From the NCBI RefSeq assembly GCF_040182565.1, contig NC_089912.1, positions 83,780,634 through 83,844,633 on the forward strand: a DNA stretch of 64,000 nucleotides, given 5' to 3'. The stretch is from Anser cygnoides. Its lineage: Eukaryota; Chordata; Aves; Anseriformes; Anatidae. The notes beneath the pieces were generated by a model. It searched no databases. It saw only the letters and a list, made by a program, of their open reading frames with translations, and was not told the origin of the DNA. Both the position numbers and the translations under genes were made by a program. Of the stretch, positions 48,701-59,749 are shown piece by piece (the stretch's first letter is position 1; each line of letters begins with the position of its first letter).

Positions 48701-50080
48701 TAGAGGGTCTTTGTCTTTAGTTGTGTCTCCTTAGGTAGCCAGGCCCTGGTTCCATAAGGACTTGAATACGTGATCTGCTTTGTGCACAATGCACATTTTT
48801 AGCCATATTGCATCTGTTGAGGATCTAAGTTGGGGAACAAGGAGGGAAGTGTTCTGTGTTTTTTGTTTGTTTGTTTTTATGGGCGGGTTTCTGATTAGGT
48901 GCTAATTGGTCTAGTCTTCACTAGGTTTTTACTTGCCATTGCAATACCAAAGAAGACTTAAATACGAACATACAGCATCTTATCTAGATTGAATTTACTT
49001 TGTAGAAAATTTAATTTCATACAATGCAAAGTTAAACACTTGTAAATAAAAATAGTGTTTCTAGTTAGTTTAGCTGGTATGTCATTGTAAATACTTTTAT
49101 TTTGTCTAAAAACTGTAAGAACTTTTTAAAAGTCCTTAAAAAAACACTTAGGAGGGAATTCATGCATGAAATTTGCAACAGGTCTGATCTATTCATGTAT
49201 GATTTCTAAACTGAGGCAATTAAGGGAAGCTGAAAAAGCAGGGAAGGCTGAGGATGAAGGTGCGAATCTATTCCTCTTGGCTGTTCTGTGGAGATTGCTG
49301 ATTCACTCTGACTTAAATGTTATCCTGTTTACATTCTGACAGTTATTTCTGCAAAGGGCTAATTTGGTAAAGCACATGTTTTCAGGTTCTCTTCAGCTGT
49401 TGTAAAAGTAAGGGGGTAACTTCATTCACCCAGATGTTTTCACGTTTTTGATGATGCCGTCTCAGATTTACTAGTTTTTCCCTCCCCCCATTTTTCACTG
49501 AAAAAATATTAGAGAAGACAAGGTCAGGCGTGTTTATCAGGCAGCAGCATATTATGCAGTGTTCTTGTCCAAGACCACTTTTCCCTCTGCTTTTGTCCAG
49601 TTACGAAAATGGGAAGAAGAAAGAAACCAAAGAACACACAGACATGGGAGCAGCAGGAGGGAATGTTTTGTAAATATAATTTTGTGAAGAATGTGTTTGA
49701 TCTTGTTTCTCTTTTTGTATGCAGAAAAGGTGGTTGGGGGTGTGTTGATATTCTCCATGATACTTTACCCCATATGGTAAAGTGTGAAAGTATACTTTTA
49801 GCCTCTAGAGGTAGAGGTTCAGAAGTGCAACAGGGGAGTAGTCTCAGTTATGATACCCTGGTTGTTGAACCTGGAGTCAGCAATTCGTCTTGGACAGTAT
49901 AGCAGAGGCATAGCGGTACAGTTCTGTGATATGACTTCTCACTACGCTTAAGGAGACTGCAAACCTGTGTAATCCATCTTTGAGGTCTGATTAACACTTT
50001 TTCTTAGACTATTCTGATGCTTGGCCAATAATCAAGATCTTTCTATACTTGATTCATTTTTTTCCCATTTTTTTTAACAG

Positions 50081-50142
50081 TACTAGATTTGTTGGAAGAG
50101 AATAAACAGCTAAAGAAAAGTGGCTTAACTCATGGGAGAGAA
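50081..50142 (+). other. Possible 62-nt cassette exon (unproven)
   Basis: A pyrimidine-rich acceptor (CCCATTTTTTTTAACAG) ends at 50080, and a donor GAGAA|GTAAGG follows at 50143. Between them one frame is open and polar, reading LDLLEENKQLKKSGLTHGRE, with heptad-like Leu spacing. It could be a non-coding JAK2 5' exon, a cryptic exon or chance. At 62 nt it would shift frame if coding. No homologue is recognised. Confidence 0.2.
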
Positions 50143-50441
50143 GTAAGGTCTTTAAGCTTTGTTTTGACACTTTACGTCTTTACTTTTTTGTTCATCCTTT
50201 TTCTGCATGCTTCCTACTTGCCCATAAGAGTCTGGCAGTACTTCTGCACCCCACCCCATGTAGTCTTCTGCTCCTCCTTCACAGGAAGAAATTCTAGCTC
50301 CTCGACCCTTGTGAATTTCTGCACACCATGTAAACGCATATGACAGTTACTTCAGAAGCAGTAGTTTTACTAACCTCTGGGGAGGGAAGTTGCCAAACTG
50401 GGGAAGTGAGATAAGAGGACAAGAAAAGGAGATGTCAGAAT

Positions 50442-51313
50442 TCAGAAGGAAAGCCCCAAAGACTTTAACTTTTTAAAATCCAGGTCTTGGGAAAAGCTTT
50501 TTGAACCACAGGCTGGGCAATTTATCCTGATCATCAATGGTAGCTGGAGAGAGTTATGACTAGTTTTCCTCACAGAATTGTTTGTCATGAGAAACACTTT
50601 ATCTTCGGTGAAGGAAGAGAACGTTGTGCTTTCTGCCAGGATATAACTCTGCTTGATGAAGCTGTTGTGTTGTACTATGCCTAGAAGATACCTTTTTTTG
50701 TAGACCTGGAGCTCCAGAGCACTCCCATAGCTGGAGGAGGTAAAGAACATTCTTGAGTTTGTTGCTCTTTGGAAATACCAAACTACAGCAAGTGGTGGGT
50801 CTCGGCTGTTCTGTTTCTTCCACAGTTAAGCTGTTGAGAGCAGACATTTCCTTACCTGAGAAATCCCTGCCTGCCACAGGAGAGGGGCAGGTGTTTGGAG
50901 GCTGGGAGAAGAGTGACAGTTTTGAGACCTTTTCCTTCGTGATATGGCCAGTGTTGTCCGACTGCAGCGTGCAATGTGCATGGCTTCTGATAGCGTAGTG
51001 CTGCTTGCTTGGTTCTCGACAGCATCTGGTGAACAGGCATCTGTTTTGTAACTGTTGATGCTATTCTTTGGCAGCACAGTGCTGTAGCAACTGTTAGTTC
51101 GTGTTTTGACAAATCCTTCTTCAGTTGTGACGCTGGCAGTTGCATTTTGGAAAAGGTTAACTTGCCTTCTTCAAAAGTGTCTTCCAGCATCGCTTCCCCC
51201 CTACCTGGTGTGGCCATACCAGGAACCTCGCAGTGTTTGAGAAACCCATGCAGTTTGACAGATGACTTTGCTGCTGCTGCTGTTGTACTTTTTGCTTTTG
51301 TTTGCACTTTCAA
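50442..51313 (-). pseudogene. Overlapping minus-strand frames, possible decayed gene copy
   Basis: Three successive open frames overlap: 50852-51313 (153 codons), 50599-50877 (92) and 50442-50750 (102), together spanning 870 bp in all three registers. That is the pattern left when a coding sequence accumulates frameshifts. The text is Ser/Lys-rich (for example GEAMLEDTFEEGKLTFSKMQ; SSFTEDKVFLMTNNSVRKTS). The block is GC-richer than its surroundings. There is no poly(A) tail at the expected left edge and no recognised parent gene. Plus-strand frames also occur, so it may simply be a composition effect. Confidence 0.2.
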
Positions 51314-54300
51314 TGTTTATTTTAACCTGTGAATGTAGCTATAACCGTCATCTGTATGCTCCAGAGCTGGTTGACGGGTTTTTCCCCTAAACAGTGTTTT
51401 TGACAAAAATGCCTTTTAATAGAAAAATACTTCTTTCTGTTTCAGTGGTGAGTCAGAGTATTTTTTTTTCCACTTTGAAATGTGTTTTTGTTTTGTTTTT
51501 GTTTTTGTTTTTTTACCTTTATTACTTCCTAACTTCTTGGTAATTTATTAGTACGTGTTTTTATGCAGAAGCTGGTACTTTGACTGTTTGATGTAGGAAA
51601 GTGGTTCAGCACTTTGTAACCAAAAGCCATCAGGCAGAATGAGACTACCAAATAGCAACCTTCAAAAATACTTTCTACCTTGAATTAAGTTGTTCCAGGC
51701 ACACAGGAACATTGGCAATTCCTTTTTTTTATATATATATATTTATGTTTTGGAAAGAAATTGAAGAATCTATTAAGAAAGTTCTATACTCTCCTAATTA
51801 ACCCTTATATTTCATGGTCTGGTCTATTAAATAGAGTTCAGTTTTCAGTATAGCTCATGGAACATAAAGTCTTGCACAATGTGGCATAGTTGGGGAAATA
51901 CCACTTCAGTCTCCAGGTCTGGTAGGCTATATTTGCAAGAAAAATACCCATCACACAATGAGGATGTTCTGGAGATCCTATTTTCCTCCACTTCAGTTGC
52001 AAGCACATACGTACAGACTGACCTGCTCTATTCTGTCCTAGTTCATGCTGTTGTCATCTCTTATTGCATCACTTTGTAAGAATTTGAGAGAAATGTGTAA
52101 GGGAATCATGTGAAATTGATGACATTTTTCACATGCCTCATGCGAAAGGTCTGTTTGACCTATTGTGGTTACTGCTCCCACGTCTGCCTTGCATGTAAAG
52201 CTGTGCAGATAATGGTGGCTCTGAACGTACTAAAGATCCTCAGATGCCACTGTCTCAGGAGACGATCTTTGCCAAAACAATTAGGCAACCATTTGAATTG
52301 CTTGGAAATTTTCTGATGAAATAGTCTTTTGCTGAAATTTATCAGCATGGTGAAATTGAAATGTTTTGCAGATACAGACCAACTTTTGCCAGGGATCAGA
52401 TGGAACCTAAGCAGAGCTGTTGCCTTTGATTTGATTACTTTTCTGGCAACGCACCTACTTGGCAGGTTACTGTGACGCCCAGGCTTCTAGGATGTGTTTT
52501 TCATTCCGCTTTTCATACAGCACCTCTAGGTAGCTTTATTTATACGAAAACATAAAGCAGGGGCTTCATTATGTTGTGAAGAACTTAAAAATCCCAGGTT
52601 TTATTTCTAATCAGAAGAAAAAGATTAAAATTATCATGCCAGCAGCTTCTGTCTGGCTAGTCCCTGTGTCGTACAGGCAGATCAGGCCAGGATCATTATT
52701 GTTTCCTTGTGCAAAAGTTCATGGACTCTTGCTGAATTGCTGATACAGGCAGTGGTTTGCCAAGTGAAAACTGTAAGCAAATGTTATCTTTGCTTCTCTG
52801 GGTTTTATAGCATATGTTTTGTTATTGGTATGTTAGAGATGTTTCTTCGTCCTGTATCTGCTTGTTACCAAGTGCATTCAGATTCTGATATATCAAAAAT
52901 CCTTGTGTGATATTAACGTACAGCTGATGAAACAGGAAAAATTCCTTTGGAATTGCTTAACTTTTTGCAGTTATTTCTTCTATGAGCAGTTGTTTACCTT
53001 GTGTTAGTAGCTTAACCTTGCGGCGACTTTAGCTCCCCCCAAATAAGTAAAGCATATGAGAAAAAGGCGATGATAACTGAAGATGGTCTTTCCCTACAGA
53101 ATGTCTTTAAATACATTTTAAGGTCACATTTTATACTTTTGTAAGAGCTGTTTTAAAAGTTGGAACACCTTACCTGGGAAAGGAAAGCAGAGTTTTCTTA
53201 TTCTAGAACATTATACAATTAAAGCACTAATTAACTTTCTGTGGAAACATGGCATCTGTTGTCTAAGCAATGGAAGAAATTCTCAGATTTTCCAGGTTAC
53301 TGAAGTATTTTTGAAGGTATTGCTGAATACTGTGAGTTTGATAAAGTTAATGAAAATAGAAGAATTTTTTTTACTTTTTTTTCATGAATACATGTGGTGG
53401 AAAGATAGGAATCTGTTGCTGTGAATTTTTTGTGAAATACTAGCTGATGTATGACTGTGTTCTGACAGAACAAAAACTTAAGATTTTGTCAGTCCTTTAA
53501 GGACTAGTGGTACTTGTGCACGTACTGACGGTTTGAAGATACATTTCAATCCCAGTTAAACAATGGTCCTTGAATTTAGTATACTTTTCTGACCACCGTC
53601 CATCTACCCCGCCCCCCAAAAAACCTTCAACAAAGCAAATCACACCACATGTGCAAGGACTGCTGCATACTGCATGTTGTATGCACAATATGAATGCTGT
53701 TGTTATTGTTTAAGATGTTAAAGTTTTCATAGTGTAACAGGCCATGCTGGACACATGTCACGAGAAGGTCTAGTTGCGTGCACCGTTTGTTTTTATGTTC
53801 AAACTGAACTGTAAAGATACTCTGAATATAAATATTAAGTATAATTTTTATGTGTAAACCAAACAAGTCAACCAAAGCAATCAGAAGTTGGAAACTGACT
53901 TTTCATCTTACTCCAATCTTATTTTCAAAGGTAAAATTTATTTCAGTGGTCTTGTAATAAGATCCATAATACTCATTAGAACTTACTAATGATGTTCTCC
54001 CATTGGTACATACTAATGGGACATCTGTTATGATTTTTTTGTGACACTCTTACCTACCCTGTAACAACCTATCTGCCATTACTTGGGAAGGCATTAGTGA
54101 CTGATGTTTACAGTGTTCTTTCAAATTTCTTGAAAGAAGGATGTGTGTATAAGCAGGTGGAAAGTGTGTGTGTTTTTTGTATTTTAAAGTTTACACAGGA
54201 TGTCCTACTTTACTAGCAATAAACATCTTGAGTTGTTGGGAGGCAACCTATGTCTTGAAGGCCTTAGAAATGTAATATAATAGAAAATGCTATTATAATC

Positions 54301-55694
54301 TTTCTCCTCACTTGCTTGTAAATTGAGTATTCAAGGTGCACAGTGGCACAGGTACAATAAACACTAATAGCGTTTACGGGAATTCTGAAAGCCTGCTGAG
54401 AAGTGACCTCTCAGGTTGTAAAGTTTCTACTGCATATTAAGTTCTGTATTGTATTCTTTGCAAGTACTGACAACTGGAAGATGATGGACAAATGTGTTTT
54501 GATGGTTCCGTTAGATTCTGAAGTTTGTTCTGCATTTGGGCATTTAAGTCCTTGCAGCTGCCATAAATGTGGACTAGTATAAACTTGAACAAACTGGAAG
54601 AAAAGAGGAAATGAGAGAGGTAGATTGCTGGCAAGATGGTGTGCTCTCAGGTTGGTGCGACCAGGAATGTAGGTAACATCCTTTGCAATTCTGCTGCTAG
54701 AAGAACAAGTTGTGTCAGACAAGACTTACTCAGCCTGAAAGTGTGTAAACCTGGTAGTTTTATGAGGCCTTGATGCAGATCTTGTAAATAGGTATGTCTG
54801 CAAACATGTGTGGAAGAAGTGATTGATTCTCATTCTTCTGAGCAAGAGTTAGAGATGTTACGATAAGCCACCCTAAGCTTGTTCAGCTTTGACTCCCTAA
54901 ATTTCAATGCTTTTTGTCCAGAGCTGTGAGTTGTTCTTTCAAAAGCAAGCAGTGATTTTTCTGTTTCTCGCATGAAGTAGGAGAGACTTGATATTAGGCT
55001 GCTTTATTCAATTGTAGCATTTGAAATGCAAGCTGCAGTGTTACCGAGCTTACTCAAATGCTGCAACCCTTGTTCTACTGGGCACTGCTGGCTGGAGAAT
55101 GGAAGTGGCTTGAGTTCTCAGCTCGACCTGGTTTGTTCCATCACCTCATTGGCAGCTGTCTCATAGTTAATCACATTGTGCAACTGATATGAAGTTTGTG
55201 GGAAAAGTTCACAGTTAACTACAGTCAGGTAAATCTCGATGTGGTGTGTCTCAGAGTCAAAAACCTGGCTAGGAGAGATGAATGCAGAGCAGTTACGACG
55301 TGAAGCAGCACTTTTAAAACAAGCAATTTAGAGTACCCCCAAGTCTGAAGCCTGCTTGAGCAGGTAGGTAGTGGTCTTGTGCTTCATTGGAAGCTGGGGC
55401 TGTCAGATCAGCATGCAAGAAACACGTGCTCAAAAGGTTAGTGAAAGACTGCACCCGGTCCCCAGACAGCTTCTTCTGGAAAACTCACATTGACTCCACT
55501 GGACTTGGGATCAGATCTTAATTGGCTGACTAGACAGCATTTGAAGGAGCATCCCTGGAGGTGCATACGAAATGCGCAGCTGTCCAGACAAGGCATAACT
55601 GCTTATCTCTAAAGCCTGTACTGCAAGGAGAGAAACGCTAACCACTAACCATTTCCAGAACAGTCTGACTTCTCACTGAGATGGGTTCTGTTTC

Positions 55695-56201
55695 TCAGGG
55701 TGTTGATGATAGACTCAGGAGACAGCAAATGGCGCTGAGGAAATGATGTTGGTTGCTTTCTCTTTGCTCCTGTCCTGGAGATTTCTGTCTGAAGTCACCA
55801 AATCTAAAACTTGAAGAGTTTTCATATTCTGAATTTCTGAATACTATCCCCGTTGAACTTCCATTGTCGTGTCTCTCTCCCCTCCCCCCTTCAGTTTTTA
55901 AATCTATTTTTGGTTCTCTATCTTTCCTTTGTAATAATATTATCAGTTTTCTACACCTGATGCTGTATTTACAGAAAGGGAAGAAACATGACTGCAAAAA
56001 AAAATAGGAATTGTATTTTAAGTCAAGTGGCCATGTCATATAGGAATTTCTCGACAGGACTGAGCAGCAAGGTCTACCAGAACCAAAAATCTGTTTTTGA
56101 AAAGTTACTGGTGAAGAAGACAGTAAGAATTCAGGCAAATGAGATAGGAGTGGATCACTAACTGAAATGCAACACGGGTGTGAATTCTTAAGTAATGACA
56201 T
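55695..56201 (-). other. Unexplained 168-codon open frame (probably non-coding)
   Basis: The longest frame outside the CpG island and CR1 elements. The N-terminal part is Cys/Ser/Phe-rich (SRNSYMTWPLDLKYNSYFFL), and the C-terminal part is charged and polar (RKDREPKIDLKTEGGRGERH, GDFRQKSPGQEQRE). No domain or signal peptide is recognised. An 84-codon plus frame covers the same DNA, suggesting locally few stops rather than coding. Antisense to the inferred JAK2 intron. Confidence 0.15.
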
Positions 56202-59200
56202 ATTATGTATTGCTCACAGCCATTAACCTTTTTTTAATGTTAAGTATGTTTCTATTGCAGATACTTTATGTTCTACCACAGTCTGTGTGCCTGCTTTGTC
56301 TGACCACCTGTGGATACCAACAGCAAGTGGGTGACTTGTGATGTTCTCATTTAAAGGGTTTCATCACTCTTATGTTTCATACGGCGCTTTCTCAAGTGAT
56401 AAAAGGTAATTAACAGCCAGGGGAGCCATCTGTAGTGAGTGTGTTCTGATTTTGAATCCTCAAAGGTGTATGTTTGAAGTGGTATGGCTTCAGATGGTGG
56501 CACTGGAGGTTTCCCTAGAAACCCACAAAACCAAAAAGACATAAACTGAAAGGGAGGGGGGCATTATTTTCAAGAGGAGAGTTTAAATTTCGAAAAATTA
56601 GTGGACCTCATAACTGAAATTGTCTGTAAGAAGAGAAACAGTGATATTCTGAATTGGGCTGTGAATGCTGCACGTTACTAAATCATGAAGGCTTTGTATG
56701 CCCTCTACATTTTGATGGAGTTTTCTGCATCATGGTGGTTTTCAGTCTGGTTAATTACATTTTTCCTGGTTGAAGTTAAAAGGACTATATGAATCAGTGC
56801 AGGCCAGTGTGGCAGCTAAAATAAATGTTCACCTAAATGTTTAGGTGCATTCAGAGGCACAGAGAGGAATAGAGAATTGCATATAAACACATTGCTTTGT
56901 AGATGATGGTGACTGTTGTTTGAGCAATATGAGGAATAATTAATCTACTCCTTTAAAAATTCAGATTTGTAGTATTATCAAGATTAGAAATATAAATATT
57001 GGATCAAATTCATTGTTCCTCAGTTCCAGAATCAGATCTTTTATAGTTACCAGCTTTGATCTCCCAATCAACATGTTCGTATTCCATGAAGATTTTGATA
57101 AACATTTTTGCTATGTGTATAAATGATGGACAGGTGATTTTTGACTTTCACTGAGTTCTAATTACATGTTGGACGTAAACTTTCAGATAGATAAGTGTGG
57201 GCCTTGTATATTGCACAAATACCTCTGTGGGGACCATGAGTAACGTACCTACAAATGTCCCACTCTGTGTATATTAAATCTTCTTTGCTGCCACGGGAAT
57301 GTTGAAATTCTTTACACAAACACAGAAATTCTTTTTGAATTACAGTATGATAACAAATCTGTTTTGTGTACTCCAGAAAATGATACTCGGATATGTTGTA
57401 CAAACAGGTAGATTAATGTATCCCAGTATTTTTACTCTCTAATTTCTGTCTATGTGGAAATATTTAAAACATGGCCTTTGGTTCTGACAATTGTGGAAGT
57501 TAATGCATTAATATTTTTTTTTGCCACGTTTAATCTTTCTGCTGCACTAAAGCAGTGATCTGTGGATGGAACAAAGAAGGGAGAAAAGTGTGTCCAATTG
57601 GAGACTTGTTGTTAAGAAATAAAAGTGAAAGCAATTTTGTTAATTGTGAGCTCTTTCATACCACCTGTGAGTGGTGACCATCTGTTTCAGTGAGAAGCTC
57701 TCTTGAATTTCTTAGAAACATTTTACTTAGACGTGTAGGACAAAGGCCACGAAAACATGTTTTCTATTTTTCAGCGAAGAAAATGATGTTTCAGGGATAT
57801 TTTACTTTCCCCTGTTTCATGTGTGCTTTGACATAAAAGACAAAGTTTGAACTTAAAGATGATTAAATTGAAGTGGTGACAGAAATGGATTGCAGGTGAA
57901 AAATCTCAAAATACTATTGTCTCATGGAAGCTTTGACATTAGTGCAAAAAAGAAAAGAGGAAAGTAGGGTAGTCTGTTCCAGTATTTACTCTGAATTTTT
58001 TTACTGCACATTGTTGATACTTGATTTCCCATTCTTAGATATGATTCAAGAATGTTCCCTTGTGTGTGTGGGGGGGGGGTGTTAAACATATAAATATATA
58101 ATAACAAGGAATCATGAGTTTTTTTGAATTGGCATATGTGTTGTAAAGATGCAAGCTTTATGAAGGAGACCTAGGCACAAGCATGTCTGAGTATTTTCAA
58201 ATTGGCCAACTTTTCAGTTAGTCCTGTTAAGACTGGGGAGATGATGGCAATCCATTGAGTGTCAGAGAAAAGCAATACGAAATGACCAAGATAAAAGTAT
58301 CTGCCAATTTAGGTGAAGGTTTGAATTCAGTAGATCATTAATATTAGAGTATTTCAGAAAAAATTTCTTGGTAGTTAGAGAAGGCTTGCACTGGAGATTA
58401 AAGGTGTAAAAGTTTTATACAAGCGAACGGTAAAACACAAAGATTATTCTCTTCCAGATTGTTGACAGATGTAGTGAGCTATCTTATAAGCATGACAATG
58501 TTTCTAGTGAGGTCATTGTTACTTTCTTCAATGAAACACGAAGTTCTAGAACTTCACTGAACACTTACTTCTTACCTCTGTGCAATCTTTGCTACTTGAA
58601 AACTCAAGTATTTTCATTTTAAGGTGCCTGACTCTGTGGCTCAGGCCTAGGGGATCAGGGCCCAAATAATGTATTAAATGACACTTGCACCTGTAAATTC
58701 AGATTTATATTTCTGTGATATACTGGATTTTTGTGTTGCTTCAATCTGGGGATTTAAATGATGTATTTTTCTGTTGATGATGGTGTTGGATTGGTGGTTG
58801 TTTGTTTTAATTACCATTAAGATAGTGTAATTTTCTTCTCCTGTATATGTAATTGAATATATTTATCTAGCACATAGTTCATGAAGCTAATGCGTTCTTC
58901 CTTTATGATGTTAAGCCTTTTTTCTACTTAGCTATGATCCTTTCCCATAGAACAAGTCATCTTTAACCTACATAAAATGTATAATCATACATTCATCCTT
59001 TCCTCGGTAATTGTAGTTTTGAGCAAAAAAAATAAAATACCATTCTCCAAACAGTTCTTTTATGATAAAGCAACATAGTTCAATGTAAACAAAAGCTATT
59101 GTAAATTGCACCTTAGGAATGCAACACCCATCTGGCAATAGACTTTTTTAAGTTAACAGTAACGTTTTAAAAATCTACTCTTTGTAACTGGTGGCTTGTT

Positions 59201-59498
59201 TATACCTATTCCACATTTAAAAATATTAAATTATGAATTTTAGGTGGTAGCTACTTGGTACACAGTTATCATAAAAGTAAGCCTTATAAACTGAATTATA
59301 TACAATTTTTCAGAATTAGGGCTGTATAGAAAGTCAAAGTGCAGCTCAGTTCTCAGTAAACCTTTTAAACTTGTCTCCTGTCCTCAGCAGTAGGTGTTAA
59401 TGTCTTCCATGTGTCAGAAAGGTACCATCATTAGATAGGAGTATTACAAGCAAAACCAAATACAGTTGGTCAAGGAGTATTCCTTACGTTTCTTTTAG

Positions 59499-59529
59499 GG
59501 AAATGCTCTGAAAAGAACCAGAACAAACA
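59499..59529 (+). other. JAK2: JAK2 5' UTR part of first coding exon, with mini-uORF
   Basis: The acceptor TTACGTTTCTTTTAG ends at 59498, and the exon opens GGAAATGCTCTGAAAAG. It contains a complete two-codon uORF, ATG-CTC-TGA (59503-59511), 18 nt upstream of the main start. Such a minimal uORF can lower initiation at the following start (known for uORFs generally). Confidence 0.85.
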
Positions 59530-59749
59530 ATGGCCTGTCTTACAATGACAAATATGGAAGGCACAGCAACTTCTACCGTCCACCAGAATGGTGACATCCT
59601 TGGGAATACCAGTGCACCCAAGCAGACAGAACCATTGCTTCAAGTGTACCTTTATCATTCTCCTGGGAAGACAGGAGGAGATTATCTTCAATTTCCAGCT
59701 GGAGAATATGTTGCAGAAGAGATTTGCACTGTTGCCTGTAAAGCCTGTG
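59530..59749 (+). CDS. JAK2: JAK2, first coding exon (residues 1-73, partial)
   Basis: JAK2 is a cytoplasmic, receptor-bound tyrosine kinase that phosphorylates STAT proteins downstream of erythropoietin, growth hormone, prolactin and interferon-gamma receptors. This exon encodes MACLTMTNMEGTATST, then LLQVYLYHSPGKTGGDYL and FPAGEYVAEEIC, ending CKAC plus the first base of a Gly codon. That matches the human JAK2 N-terminus (MGMACLTMTEMEG, LQVYLYHS, GEYVAEEIC, KACG) nearly residue for residue. The latter half enters the FERM domain used for receptor binding. The donor is TGTG|GTAAGTATG, phase 1, as in human. The start chosen (AAACAATGG, A at -3 and G at +4) is strong; the two codons before it are CAA ACA, so the human Met-Gly extension is absent. 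The remaining exons, including the pseudokinase and kinase domains, are beyond the window. Reading past the donor gives only intron text. Confidence 0.97.

Larger units (their letters stand above)
14947..59498 (+). other. JAK2: Inferred JAK2 5' intron(s), ~44.5 kb
   Basis: Bounded by a strong donor (GTGAGT) at 14947 and the acceptor TACGTTTCTTTTAG ending at 59498. Human JAK2 also has a long intron before its coding-start exon. One or more small non-coding exons may lie inside; a possible one is at 50081-50142. Repeats are concentrated in 23.6-42.8 kb. Confidence 0.65.
42781..59498 (+). other. JAK2: Repeat-poor 16.7-kb 3' half of the inferred intron
   Basis: No CR1 or LTR was recognised in this span, in contrast with the preceding 19 kb. 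Small items: a direct repeat of TGTCACTTAATTA near 43684 and 43706, an A11 run near 46373, GTTTTT-type low complexity at 51484-51515, a TA tract near 51732, and (TG)n-G10 near 58061-58079. Three weak exon or ORF candidates are listed separately. It may hold regulatory DNA, or repeats too old to see by eye. Confidence 0.5.
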
